Part shown: positions 16,710-30,400 of the stretch, one piece after another | Position numbering within the stretch: the stretch's first letter is position 1 | How the letters are laid out: each line of letters starts with the position of its first letter | Assembly (NCBI RefSeq): GCF_029637605.1 | Contig: NZ_CP121261.1 | Location: 3,286,001 to 3,350,000, forward strand | From: Achromobacter spanius | GTDB taxonomy: Bacteria > Pseudomonadota > Gammaproteobacteria > Burkholderiales > Burkholderiaceae_B | Direction of reading: 5' to 3' | Length of the DNA stretch: 64,000 bases | The notes under the pieces: generated by a model | Databases searched by the model: none | Seen by the model: only the letters and a program-made list of their open reading frames with translations | Told to the model about the DNA's origin: nothing | Translations under genes and position numbers: made by a program

Positions 16710-18443
16710 ATGCGCCGTCTATCCCGAGTTTGCCGTCCGTTCGTCCTCTGCCTGACCCCCATTTCCTTGCATATCGGTCTTGCCACCACGGCACTGGCGC
16801 TGGCCGCCGGACCCGTCATGGCGCAAAGCGTGCGTCCGCAATTGCCGTCTGCCGCCGAGCCGGGCCGCACCCTGCCGCAACCGGCCATGCCGGAAAGCAC
16901 GACCGCCGCGCCGCAGGTAACGGTGCAGCAAGGCAGCGCGTCAGAGGCGCCGGCAGGGGCCGAGAAGCTGAGCTTCACGCTGAGCAACATGCGCGTGGAC
17001 GGCGTGACCCACTATCCCCCTGAAAAAATCAGCGCGTTCTACCAGGGGCTGGTGGGCAAGACGATCACGGTGGCCGACGCTTTCAAGGTGGCCAACGACA
17101 TCGAACTGCTCTACCGCAACGACGGCTACGTGACCACGCGCGTCATCGTGCCGGAACAGACGGTTGACGGCGGCGTGTTCCGCATCGTGGTGGTCGAAGG
17201 CTATGTGTCCGACGTGAAGTACGACGGCGACATCGGCCCCGCGCAAGCGGCGGTTGAAAAGCTGGTGCAGCGCCTGCGCGGCGTGCGCCCGATCAATGTG
17301 GCCGAGGTCGAACGCCAACTGCTGCTGGCCAATGACCTGAGCGGCATGGTCGTGCGCGCCTCGCTGGAAGCCTCACCCAAGGAAGTGGGCGGGTCGGTGC
17401 TGGTGGTGCACAGCGAACGCAAGCCGGTGGATGCGCGCCTGGGCTTTGACAACCGTGGCTCGCCCTACCTGGGCTGGAGCGAAATGACCGGCCAGGTCAC
17501 GCTGAATTCGTTTGGTGCGCGCGCCGACACCTTCACGCTGAGCGGGCGCCTGGGCTTTCCGGCCTACCGCAGCCAGGCCGTGGCCGGCAACTACGACATG
17601 CTGGTTTCCGACAGCGGCATGACCTTCGGCCTGGCCGCCAGCTACGCCAAGAGCGAGCCGGGCCGCGACCTGGCCCCGCTGAACGTCGCCAGCGACGTGC
17701 AGGCCTACACCGCCACGCTGACCTATCCGCTGATCCGCTCGCGTCTGGAAAACCTGCGCGCCTTCGGCATGTTCGACGTGCGCAACGTCACCACCGACAT
17801 CACCGACACCCCCTTCACGCGCGACCGCCTGCGTGTGCTGCGCGCGGGGCTGAGCTATGACCGCACCGACAGTTGGAACGGCATCACCGCCATCCGCGGC
17901 ACCGTGCACCAGGGCCTGGACGCGATGGGCGCCACGCAGGAAGGCGCCGAACTGGCTTCGCGCGCCAAGGGCCGCTCTGATTTCCTGAAGCTCACCGCCG
18001 AACTGACCCGTCTGCAACAGCTCACCGAACGCCTGTCGCTGGTCGCCACCTTCGCCGGCCAATACAGCGCCAGCCCGCTGCTGGCCAGCGAGGAATTCGC
18101 GCTGGGCGGCCCCAACTTCGGCCGGGGTTACGACGACGGCGAAATGTCCGCCGACTCCGGCCTGGCCGGCTCGCTGGAACTGCGCTATGCGGTGTCCACC
18201 GACAACTTCCTGCCGCACGGGGCGCACGTCTACTCGTTCATTGACGGCGGCCGCATCTGGTCGCGCAGCGAAAGCGCGCCCTTGACGCGCGCCAACGTGT
18301 CCTCCATTGGCGCGGGCATGCGCGCCAACCTCAGCAAGAGCCTGTACGCCACGCTTGAAGTGGCCAAACCCACAAGCGGCGATGTCCTGACCCAGGGCAA
18401 CAAGAATCCCCGCGTGTTCTTCAGCATTTCGGCGCAGTACTAA
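16710..18443 (+). CDS. TpsB outer-membrane transporter (ShlB/FhaC/HecB family)
   Basis: This 577-residue transporter of the two-partner secretion pathway exports the TpsA encoded next. A long signal peptide is cut near residue 39 (GPVMA before QSVRPQ). A Pro/Ala-rich linker follows, then a ShlB-type POTRA region (about 90-175; LSNMRVDGVTHYPPEKI and NDGYVTTRVIVPEQTVDGGVFRI). The 16-strand barrel runs from about residue 215 to a C-terminal FFSISAQY ending in an aromatic residue. The RGYD stretch in GPNFGRGYDDGEMS corresponds to the conserved VRGY loop-6 motif. Twenty-four bases separate it from the TpsA gene. No typical ribosome site is seen before ATG 16710. Confidence 0.95.
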   Translation: MRRLSRVCRPFVLCLTPISLHIGLATTALALAAGPVMAQSVRPQLPSAAEPGRTLPQPAMPESTTAAPQVTVQQGSASEAPAGAEKLSFTLSNMRVDGVTHYPPEKISAFYQGLVGKTITVADAFKVANDIELLYRNDGYVTTRVIVPEQTVDGGVFRIVVVEGYVSDVKYDGDIGPAQAAVEKLVQRLRGVRPINVAEVERQLLLANDLSGMVVRASLEASPKEVGGSVLVVHSERKPVDARLGFDNRGSPYLGWSEMTGQVTLNSFGARADTFTLSGRLGFPAYRSQAVAGNYDMLVSDSGMTFGLAASYAKSEPGRDLAPLNVASDVQAYTATLTYPLIRSRLENLRAFGMFDVRNVTTDITDTPFTRDRLRVLRAGLSYDRTDSWNGITAIRGTVHQGLDAMGATQEGAELASRAKGRSDFLKLTAELTRLQQLTERLSLVATFAGQYSASPLLASEEFALGGPNFGRGYDDGEMSADSGLAGSLELRYAVSTDNFLPHGAHVYSFIDGGRIWSRSESAPLTRANVSSIGAGMRANLSKSLYATLEVAKPTSGDVLTQGNKNPRVFFSISAQY

Positions 18444-18467
18444 GCAGCGAACGACAAGAGACCGACC

Positions 18468-21400
18468 ATGAATCGCAATTCCCGCAGCCTCGCCCAATCC
18501 GCTCGCCGCTCGCGCACGAAAAAAGACGCCGCCCTGCCCGCGCTCAGCACACTGGCCGTGCTGATCGGCTCGCTGGCATCCAGCGGCGCGCACGCCAACC
18601 CCACCGGCGGTAACGTCGTGGGTGGCGCCGCCAACATCGTTGACCGCGGCAACGGCACGCTGGACATCAACCAGTCGACCGGCAAGGCGATCATCAACTG
18701 GAAAGACTTCAGCATCGGCGCCAACGAGACGGTCAACTTCCGTCAGCCTGGCGGCAAGAGCGTCACGCTGAACCGCGTGGTCGGCAATGACCCCTCGGCG
18801 ATCTTCGGCCGCTTGAACGCCAACGGCACGGTGATGCTGGTGAACCCGAACGGCGTGGTGTTCGGCAAGGGTGCGCGCATCGACGTGGGCGGGCTGGTCG
18901 CCACCACGGCGAACATCAACGACAAGGACTTCCTGGCCGGCAACTACAAGTTCAACCAGGCCTCGACCAAGGCCAATGCCGCGATCGTCAACGAAGGCAC
19001 GATCAGCATCAAGGCCAGCGGTCTGGCCGCGCTGGTGGCGCCGTCGGTGCGCAACTCGGGCGTCATCGAAGCCAAGCTGGGCCGCGTGGCCCTGGCGGGC
19101 GCCAAGACCGTCACGGTCGACTTCCAGGGCGACGGGCTGCTCAGCTTTGACGCCACGTCCACGGTCGGCGAACTGCCCAAGGACGCCAGCGGCAAGCCCG
19201 TGTCGGCGCTGGTCACCAACACCGGCGTGATCCGCGCCGACGGCGGCACGGTGCTGATGACGGCGCGCGCCGTCAAGGGCGTGATCGACAACGTGGTCAA
19301 CACCGACGGCATCATCAGCGCCCAATCGGTCGGCATGCAGAACGGCAAGATCGTGCTGTCGGGCGGCGATGCCGGCACCGTGAAGATCGCGGGCAAGGTC
19401 GACGCCACGGGCGTGGGCGCGGGTCAGCAAGGCGGCAAGGTCGTCGTCACCGGCGAACACGTGGACGTGACGCGCAGCGCGGCCATCGACGTGTCGGGCG
19501 CCGCGGGCGGCGGCGAGATTGCGTTGGGCAGCCTGGGTGTGTCCCCGGACAATGGCTCGGCCGCGTTCAGCGGCAAGTCGTCCACCGTCAAGGTGGCGGC
19601 GGGCGCCACGCTGAAGGCCGATGCGCTTGTGAAGGGCAACGGCGGCAACGTCACGATGTGGTCGAACGACGCCACGGCCTTTGCCGGCAGCCTGTCGGCG
19701 CGTGGCGGTGAACAAGGCGGCGACGGCGGCTTTGCCGAAGTCTCCAGCAAGAAGAACATCGGCCTGACCGGATCGGTGGACATGCGCGCGCCCAAGGGCA
19801 AGACGGGCCTGCTGCTGATCGACCCGACCGACCTGCGCATTGTCGATTCCGGTAGCGGCTCGGGCGCGCTGGACGGCAGCGCCGGCGATGGCACCGTCAA
19901 TGGCAGCGACGCCAACGCGGCCAACAACACCGTGTCGCGCGGCCTCCTGGAAAGCCTGGCCGGCACCACCAACATCAAGCTGGAAGCCACTGGCCAGATC
20001 ACCATCGCGGACATGGCCGCGATCAATCTGCAAACCACCTCGGGCAACAGCTTCACGCTGCGCTCGACGCAAACGGGCGGCATCCGCTTCGAGAATTCGA
20101 ATACCGAAATCAGCACCCAGGGCGGCGCCATCACGATGGAAGCGCTGGGCGTGGGCAGCACGCTGGATAACATCGGCAAGCTGAACAGCCGGGGCGGCAC
20201 GATCACGCTGAACGCCACCGGCGACATCAACCTGGCCAACGTCATTGACGCCGGCAGCGGCGCGGCGCTGGTCCGTACCAGCGCGGGCACCATCCGCAAC
20301 GTGGGTGGCGCGAACCAGGTGGTGGCGGGCAACACCGTCACGCTGGACGCCAGCGGCGGCAGCATTGGCGAAGCCGGCAACGCGGTCAACACCCAGACCA
20401 CACGGCTGGCGCTTGCCACCGGCGGCAACCTGGCCGTGGCCAACCGCTCGGTGCTGAGCACGCTGGACATCACCAGCCGCCATGCGCAACCGGGCGTCAA
20501 CAACACCTACGCGCTGACGTCCAGCGGACTGGATTTCTCGCTGACGGACAACGGCAGCTACCAACTGAACACGGTCGAACAGGCCGGCCTGAACTTCTCA
20601 TTCACCGGCGACCGCACGATCAACGTCGGCAACATTGCGCTGGGCACGGGCGCGCTGGCGCTGACGTCCACGGCCGGTGACATCCAGGCGCGCAACAGCC
20701 TCGGCAGCATCACCGCCGGCAGCATCGCGCTGAAGGCCACGGGCAGCACCGGCAACAACGGCGCCATCGGCTCGTCGGCCCTGGCGTTGACCACAAACAC
20801 GGGCGCGCTGACGGCCGCAAGCGGCTCGGGCGGCGTGTATGTGAACAACCTGGGCAACTTGGCCCTGCGTTCGATCGACACCACCGGCGCGCTGTCCGTC
20901 TGGGCTGGCGGTCACTTGACCGTGGGCGCAATCAAGGCCGGCACGTCCGTCCTGAGCTCGGATATCGGCAACATCATTGATGATGGCGATGACGCCACGT
21001 CGATTTCCACCAGCATGCTGACGTTGTCGGCGCAGAACGGCGGCATCGGCGCCGCATCCCGCGCCCTGAAGACCAACGCCAACAGCGTGTCCGCCACCTC
21101 GGGCGCGGGCGGCGTGTATCTGGACAGCACCAGCGGCAACCTCACCATCACCCAGGCACAGGCCAACAACGCCGCGATCGTGATCAACGGCGCAGGCGCC
21201 CTGTCCGCCAACAACGTCAGTTCTTCGGGCGGCGCGGTCAACCTGACCGGCAACAACATCTTCGCCGGCGAGATCAACGCGGGTTCGGGCAACGTCACGC
21301 TGACCGCGCGCGCGGGCAACATCACGGGATCATCGGCGTCGCTGATCACCGGCAACCTCGTCACCCTGCTGGCACCGGCTTCCAACAGCAACTACACCGT

Positions 21401-24400
21401 GGGCACGTCGGGCACCTACCTGCGCACGGCGGCCGGTGAACTGCGCGCCACGGGCGGCAGCATCTACCTGAACCAGGCCCAGGGCTCAGTGCTGCTGGAC
21501 GACCTGAAAGCCTACAACGGCATTTCGGTAATCGGCGTGGCCGACCTGACCGGCAACAAGCTGGACGCCGGCAACGGCACCCTGTGGCTCAACGCCCAGG
21601 GCGGCAACATCCTGCGCGCCAATGCCAACAGCGAACTGCTAGGCAGCAGCATCAACCTGCAGGCCCAGCGCCACATCGGCACGGCCAGCGATCACATCAA
21701 GACCGCCACCACCAGCCTGATGCTGGCAAGCGGCGGCGACATCTATGTCGACAACCCCGACAAGACGCTGACGTACCTGTCGGTCAGCAACACGCACGCC
21801 GACCCCACGCGCCGCAACACGCTGCTGGTGTCCGCGCCCTACCTGGCGTTCGATGTCAATGACGATCTGGGCAACAACGTCTACGAACTGAAGCAGGTCT
21901 ATAGCTCGTTGCTGAACCAGTTCATCTTCAGCGGTGACCAGAGCCTGCAACTGGGCAACATTCGCGCGGGCAGCAGCGTTGCGCTGACGTCCACGCAAGG
22001 CAGCATCCTGGACGATGGCATCGCGGATACGCGCGTCACGGCCAACTCCGTCACCCTTAGCGCCAACCAGGACATCGGCACCGCCGCCGATGCCGTCGCG
22101 GTCAACGCCCCGTACCTTTCGCTGAGCACGCGCGGCAACCTCTACGCCACCGACATCGCCGACCTGTATTCACTGACGGTGACCGCACGCCACAAAGCCG
22201 AGGATGACCGCTACGTGCTGGATGTGCGCGCGCCGTCGCTGCTGTTCAACATCACCGATGACATCGGCGGGCATACGATTCACGAGATGCGCGACAGCAA
22301 CTGGGTGAACTTCAGCTTCACCGGTGACCGCGACATCACAGTCGGCAGCATCGACGCCGGCTACAGCGGCAGCATCTCGCTGAACACCACGGGCGCCATT
22401 CGCGACGACGGCGACAAGAGCACCCAGTTGCTGGCCAACTCGGTGTACCTGTATGCCGGCCGCGCCATCGGCGCCACCGGCACGGGCTACCTGGACATCC
22501 TGACCAGCAACCTGTCCGGCTCGGCCGGCAATGGCGGCTTCTACGCCCAGTTGCCTAAGCCCACCGGCGCCAACAACACCACCGGCATCATCACGCTGGG
22601 CAACATCACGGCGACCGACGCGGTGCAGATCGACGCGCGCCAGGGCGACCTGCTGCTGACCGGCACGGTGCGAAGCTGGAACGACGACGTCACGCTGAAC
22701 GCGGCCAACGGTTCCATCCTGGGCAACGGCGTGGGCAGCGTGTATGCCGGCGGCAGCGACGTCCTGCTGACGGCCACGGGCGCGATCGGCGGCCTGTATT
22801 CGGGCAACGTGAGCTATGTGGGCGTGGGCGGCGCGGGCCTGGTCAACGTGCAGGCCAACGCAGGCGGCGACCTCTACCTGAACGGCGGCAACAGCAACAT
22901 CAAGCTGACGTCGCTGGCGGCGGGCGGCCAGCTTGGCTACATGCAGTTTTCCGGCAACACGACGGTGGGTAGCGTGCAGGCCAACGGGCCGGCCTCGCTT
23001 GCCAACAGTTCGGGTTCCATCCTGGACGACGGCGACGACGCCACGAAGATCCAGGCCAGCAGCATCGCGCTGTCGGCAGGTGGCGTGCTGGGCGCGGCGG
23101 GCGCCGCGCTGACCTTGCAAGCCCCCGACGTCAGCCTGACCAGCGGTGGCGACATCATCGTCAACAACGAGATCGGCCTGACCCGTCTGGCCGTCACGCG
23201 CAATGGTTCGAGCTACGGCACGTACGCCATCACCGCGCCGAACTTGTCGGCCTTCACGCTGACGGACGACGCCAACGGCATTCATCTGAAAGACATCGCC
23301 AGTTCGAGCGATCTGGACTTCGCTTTCTCGACCAACGGCAAGCACTTGCTGGTCGGCAACATCGATGCCGGTGCGGCCGGCAAGGTCAGCCTGGTGTCGG
23401 CCGGCAACATCGCCAACGACGATCTGGCCAACCCGGGCGCGATCCACGCGGCCAATGTTTCGCTGACCGCGGGGTCGAGCGGCTCGATCGGCTCGTCGGC
23501 CACGGGCGGCACGCTGGCCCTGAACGGCACGTCGGCGTTGAGCTTGAAGGGCAACGACTTCTATGTGGGCAGCGACACCGTCCTGCAGAGCCTGGCCATC
23601 AACAGCCTGCGCGCGGCCGGCGGCACCAGCACCATCGCCATCGGCGGCGGCGCGGGCCAGACCATCCGCATCACCGACGACGGCATCACGCAGTACCTGG
23701 AAGAGATCACCGGCGGACTGACGGACTTCAGCTTCACCGGCCGCAAGAACATCCAGGTGGGCGACATCAGCGCCAGCGACTTGGTCAACCTGACCACGGC
23801 TGGCGGCGGCATCTATTCCAGCATCACCAGCGATGCCGGCTCCGGCCGTATCTCGGCCGGCACGGTCAAGCTGTCGGCCACCGGTAGCGACAACTACACC
23901 GCGCGCAATGCGAACACGGGCGCCATCGGCAGCAGTGGCCGCGCGCTGCGCACGTTGACCGACAACCTGGTGATCGCCAACAACGGCGACATCACCCTGA
24001 ACAACGGCGGTCTGAAGCTTGAAAGCCTGGATCTGAACCTGACGCGTCGCGACGCCGGCAGCACCACGAATTTCGATACCAACGCTTATTCCTTCGGCGG
24101 GCTAGGAGTCCAATCGCTGTCAATCTCCGGTGGCGAAACCCTGTCGATCGGGGCTAGCATGAGCGGCGCCGCACTCGCCATCAGTGCCGATTCCGCCATC
24201 ACGACCGGCACGATCAACACGGGCGCTGCGGGTTCGGTGTCGCTGACCTCGCGCTACGCGAACAGCCTGCTCAATCCGACCATCTCGCGCACGTCCGGCA
24301 CGATCACCGGCAACAGCGTCACCTTGAACGCGCTGGGCACGAACGGCAGCGTGTGGGCGTCCACCAACACCGGCAACCTGACGATCGGCTCGGCGGGCAA

Positions 24401-27400
24401 CGTCACCGTCGCCAACACCCAGCAGTTGTCGTCGCTGTCGCTAACGGCGAACCACAGCAACACCACCGGCACGCAGACGAATGCGTACAGCATCTCGTCC
24501 ACCGGCCTGACCTTCGCGCTGAGCGATTCGACCGGCGTCAATGGGCTGACGCTCAGCAACGTCACCAGCGCGAACAATCTGGCGCTGTCGATTGCGTCCG
24601 ACCGCGCGCTGACCGTCAACAATGTCGCGACCGGCGCGGGCGGCTCCGTCACGCTGAACAGCAACAACATCTACGGCACCAGCAGCAGCGCCAGCAGCCC
24701 CAACATCACCACCGGCGAGCTGACGCTGAACGGCGGCTCGGTCACGGGGCCGTACAACAGCAACCAACCGCTGTATGTCAGCGTCGACAAGCTGTCGTCG
24801 AACCTTCGCGGCATCCTATGGTTGTCGAATAACAAGACGCTGACGCTGGGCAACAACAGCGTCCTCGGTTCGGCGCGCGTCAGCGTCACCGACGGCTCCA
24901 TCCTGCAAGGCGCGGGCAGCAACTTTGTCACCCCCTCGCTGACGCTGATCGCCACGGGGTCCATCGGTGCCGCAGGCAATGCGCTGCAAACCGATACCCG
25001 CCAACTGACCACTCAGACCGGCCGCGACCTGTTCCTGAACAACGCGTCGAACCTGTTCAGCCTGAACGTCACGGCCAACCACGCGGATCAGGGCGTGAAC
25101 AACACCGTGCAGGTGGCGGCGCAGGGTCTGACGTTCAACGTCACGGATACCAACGACGGCTATAAGCTGTTCGACGTGCGCGACACCACCGGCCTGAACT
25201 TCTCGTTCAACGGCGACCGCACGCTGAACATCGGCAACATCGACACGGGCCCGGCCCATACCGTCAGCCTGGCCGCCAACGGCGCCGGCAGCAACCTCGT
25301 CAACCTGTCGCCCACCTCGCACGTCACGGGCGATTCGGTGTCGCTGTTCGCCACCGGCCAGATCGGCTTGGGCTCGGCCGACAAGATCAGCACGACCACC
25401 AGCGAGCTCTACCTGACGGCCGGCAGCCACGTCTATGTGGGCAACGACCGCGACCTGTCCAGCCTGTCGCTATACGCGACCGGCGTATCGCCCGCCACCT
25501 ACGACGTCACGTCGAACCAACTGGTGTTCAACGTCGAACACAACGGCCGCCTGGTCGTCAACGAGGTCCGCGACAACACCGGCCTGAACCTGATACTGTC
25601 CAGCAGCGTGGGCCAGGACATCGGCACCATTGACACGCAGTCCACCGGCACCGTGCGCCTGTCCACCAACGGCAGCATCCTGGGCAGCGCCGACGACAGC
25701 CAGCGCATCACCGCCGGCCAGGTATCGCTGACCGCCCAGGGCACGGGCGGCATCGGCGCCGACGGACGAGAAATCAATCTGTCCGCCCCGGTGTTGACCA
25801 TCCAGAACACCGGCGATGTCTACATCGATTCCGACACGCACATTGATTCGCTGTCGCTGTACTCGATGGGCAACGGCGCGCGCACCTACAGCATCAACTC
25901 GCCGACGCGCGACGGCCAGGGCAACATCGGCTTTACCGCCACGGACGGCGGCAGCGGCAGCACGGCTGGCCTGGTGCTGGGCAACATCACGGACGCGGGC
26001 GGCCTGAACCTGAGCGTCAGCAGCGACCGCAACATTACCGTCGGCACCATCAACGTGGGCTACGACAACGTGTCGCTGACCGCGCGCAATAGCTCGCTGT
26101 TGGGCGATGGCGACGCCAACACCAAGATCGACGCCGCATCGCTGACCTTGACCGCCAACACCGCGATCGGCGCCGACGGCGCCGGCAACGCCATCGACAC
26201 CCGCGTCAGCACGCTGACCGGCCGCGCTCTCGGCGGCGGCGCGTACATCACGGTGGAAGGCAATACCAGCCTGCCCAGCCTGACGTCGGTGGGCGCCAGC
26301 GCGGTCAGCAATACCGTTGGCGATATCGAACTGGGCTCGGTCAACACCAACGGCAACGCCTTCACCGTCGACAACACCGGCGGTTCGATCCTTAGCGGCA
26401 CAATCACCAACGCCACCACCGTCAACCTGAAGGCCAATGGCTCGATCGGCAACAAGAGCGCCATCCGCACCACGAACCTCACGGGCGGCACGACGACCGT
26501 CAACTTGAGCGCCAAGAAGACGGACACGGCGGACGGCAGCATCGCGCTGATTGAAACCTATGGCCTGCGCGCGGACTCGGTCACCGGCGATGGCAACATC
26601 ACGCTGACGGCCGACACCGCCTACGCCGGCCGCGACCTGGTCGTGGGCACCATCAGCACCACCGATGGCGCGGTGGCGTTGGCGACCAACCGCGGCAGCA
26701 TCATCGGCGCGGATAACAGCAACCGCATCACCGGCAAGAGCGTCACGCTGACGGCTGATTACGGCTCGAGCCGCGGCATTGGATCGGGCAACACCAACCG
26801 CATTCATCTGGACACGCCGTCGCTGACGTTGAACTCCGCGGGCAGCATCTACGTCGACAACCTGGCCGACCTGAGCGATCTGACCATCAACCGGAACAAC
26901 AGCGCGGGCAATCAGAATGGCAGCTATGGTTTCCTGACCATTGACGCCCAGAACCTGACGTTCAGCGGCGCCGACACCGGCAACAACACCGCGCTGACCA
27001 TTGTTCGCGACACCACCGGCCTGAACTTCACGTACAAGGCGATCGGCTCGATCACGCTGAACGACATCGACGTGACGTCCAATGGTTCGGTCAACCTGTC
27101 GACCAATCCCTACAACACCGGCGGCTCTATCCAGGGCATGGTCAGCACGTCGAAGATCACGGCGGGCGACCTGACGCTGTCCACGGCATGGGGCAACACC
27201 GGAAACTCGATCGGCTCAGCTGGCAACGCGCTGAACACCCAGGTCAACAACATCTCTGCCACGGCCTCGGGCGGCATCTGGCTGAAGCAAGCGGGCTCGA
27301 TCAACCTGGGGAACCTGAGCGCGGGCGAAGACCTGTCGGTGACCACCACTACCGGTGACATCCTGGTTGGCACGGTCAGCTACGGCAACGACAAGACGCT

Positions 27401-30400
27401 GACATTGAACGCCCAGAACGGCAGCATCCTGGACGGCGGCGGCGCCATCACGGGCTCGGGCACCGGCGCCATCACGCTGACCGCCAAGAACGGCATCGGC
27501 ACGAACGATGCGGCCATCAAGATCGCCGCACCGTACAACCCCGTGTCGGCCACCGTCACCGGCGACGGTTCCTTGTACCTGGACAGCACCAACAACCTGC
27601 TGGGCGGCCTGACGACGTCGGTCGCCAACGGCGAAACGCGCGTCACGTCCACCGGTAACCTGGTGCTGAACAGCATGACGTCGGCCACCGACGCGGCCGG
27701 CAACGGCATTTCGGTGAAGACCACGTCCGGCAACATCACCGTCAAGAACGTGCAGGCGGGCGCCACCCAGGGCCAGATCACGCTGAACGCCGAGAACGGC
27801 TACGTGCTGGCCGACGCGGCCGGCGCCACCATCAAGGCGTATGGCGTGGCGCTGAACGCGCGCTACGGCATCGGCGCGAACACCTCGACTGGCCGCATCA
27901 ACGCGACCGGCCAGCGCGTTGAAGCCACCACCAATGGCGCGATGTACCTGGCGGCGGACAACAACTCCGTCTACTCGTACCTGTCGGGCAATACCATCGA
28001 CATCGCGGCGGCCGGCAATTTGCAGATCGCCAACGCTATCGCCAGCAATGGCAGCGGCACGATCAAGGTCGTGGGCAACGGCGCGAACAGCCAACTGGTG
28101 GCGGGCAACATTGATGCGGGCACCGGCACGGTCAACATCGACTACAGCAAGACCGGTAGCACCATCGTCGACGACCGCGAGGAATCCACGCGCATCATCG
28201 GCAATTCGGTCACGTTGAAGGCGGGCGCGGGCATCGGCGGCGCCGAAGGCTCGGCCGACAAGCTGCAAACGACCGCCGCGCTCATCACGGCGGAAGTCAC
28301 CGGCAACGGCTCGATCTTCCTGGACGACAACCGCGCGGCCGGCACGACGCTGAATTCGCTGATCACGCAGAATGGCGCCATCGGCATCACCACCGCCGGC
28401 CCCACCCTGGTCACCAGCGCCATCACCAAGACCAACTCGGCGGACAACGACATTTCGATCGCCACGTCGAACGGCGACCTGTCGATCAACACCATCGACG
28501 CCATGGCCTCGGGCGACGTCACGCTGAAGGCGGCCGGCTCCATCCTGGGCGCACTGGCGGGCAACCTGGTCTATGGCAACAGCCTGACGGCCACCGCTGG
28601 CGGCAGCATCGGCTCGGCCACCAACCTGGCCAACGGCACGGGCGGCATCGCCCTGCGCACCAACCTCGCATCGCTTGGTGACCTGTCCACCGGCGCCGAT
28701 GGCGCGGTCATCGTGCTGAACAACGTGGGCACGCGCGCCCTGACGCTCAACGGCGACGTGACGCAGACCGGCGACAACAGCTCGGTCTACCTCCGTTCGT
28801 CCGGCGACCTGGACGCGCGTTCGGGCCTGTCCAACACCGCCGACAACCTGCTGCTGTCCTCGGCCGGCACGCTGACCGTTGCCGGTGCGGGCGTTCAGGC
28901 CAACGACACCGTCACCCTGGTGGGCACGCGCGACGTGGTTGCAGCCGGCGCCACGCCGCGCACCATCGCAGTCAAGGGCGACGCGCTGAACTTCACGAGC
29001 GGCGCGGCAGGCGGCAACACGGCGTTGACGACGGAAGTGGCCAACGCCAACGTCAGCCTGATCGGCATCACCGCGCCGGCGAGCCTCACGCTGAACAACA
29101 CCGGCGCGCTGAACGCCGCGTTGTCCACCGCCAACGGCGACATCACGGCCAACGCCACCGGCACGCTGGATGTGACGGCCACGGCCAGCGGCAACAACCG
29201 CACCATCGACCTGAGCTCGCAGCACGGCGACGTGGCGTTTGGCCTGATCGATGCGGGCGACGCGAGCGGCACCGTCATCCTGACCGCCTCGGAAGGTTCG
29301 CTGGTGGGCGCGGGGATCAACCTCGCGACCAACAGCCTTGACCTGACCAGCAAGACCGGTATTGGCGACAACAGCGCGTCCTTCAACACGTCGGCGAGTT
29401 ATCTCACGGCCAACGTCGTGGGCGCGGGCGACATCATCGTGGACGGCACCGGTGCCTTGACGCTGGGCCGCATCGCCACCGCGGACGGCCATATCCAGAT
29501 CGCGGCCGTGGACGATCTGATCAGCACCGTCGGGTTGTCCGCCGGCAATCAGGGCGACATCTTCCTGGGTTCGGTGATGGGCAATGTGGGCGTCAACCAC
29601 GCCATCGCGAACACCGACGCCAACAACCTGATGGTGATAGGCGCGCAGATCGGTTTGGCCGCCGTCGACACCGCCGGGGCACAATCCTACGACGGCGACG
29701 TCACGCTGAACGGCGATCTGACCGGCACGGCCATCGACATCACGGGCAATGCCACGCTGGCTGGCGGCAAGCGCACGCTGACCGCCAACGGCGAAAACGG
29801 CGGCGTTACCGTCTGGGGCCTGCTGAACGGCGGCGGCCAACAAGCCGTGATCGTCGCCAACGACGGCGAGGTGATGCTGGGAGGCAACGCCAGCATCCTG
29901 GCCAGCCTGAACATCGACGGCGCCACCATCGATCTGCAAGGCGTCACCACGACCGGCGCCCAGCAGTACAACGGCGACACGACGCTGCGTGGCCAGTACA
30001 TCACGAGCAACGGCGCCTTCGGTGTCGATGGCGACACCGTGCTGGGCAGCGGCGTCAACGTGTACACGGGCAACGGCGCGGTCACGTTCACGGGCGACAT
30101 CTCGGGCAACAAGGCACTGAACGTCAACACGCGGGGCGCCATCACCTACGGCGGCGCCGTCAGCACGGCGTCGCTGAACCAGGTTGGCACGGGCATCACC
30201 AACATCAACGGCGGCAGCGTCACCACAACCGGCTCGCAGTACTACACCGGCCGCGTGGTGCTGGGCGATGACACGACACTGACTGGCAGCACCATCATCC
30301 TGGCCAACGGCGCGGACGGCGCCCACGCACTGGATATCAATGGCGCCGCGTCGCTTGCGGGCGCCATCGGGGCCAACACCAAGCTGGCCAGCCTGACCAT

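Noticed and set aside
17373..20564. 1063-codon open frame on the minus strand opposite tpsB/tpsA
   Set aside because: It is the mirror of biased codon use in the real genes. It crosses two plus-strand genes, has no ribosome site and reads as Ala/Arg/Gly/His/Gln-rich low-complexity protein.
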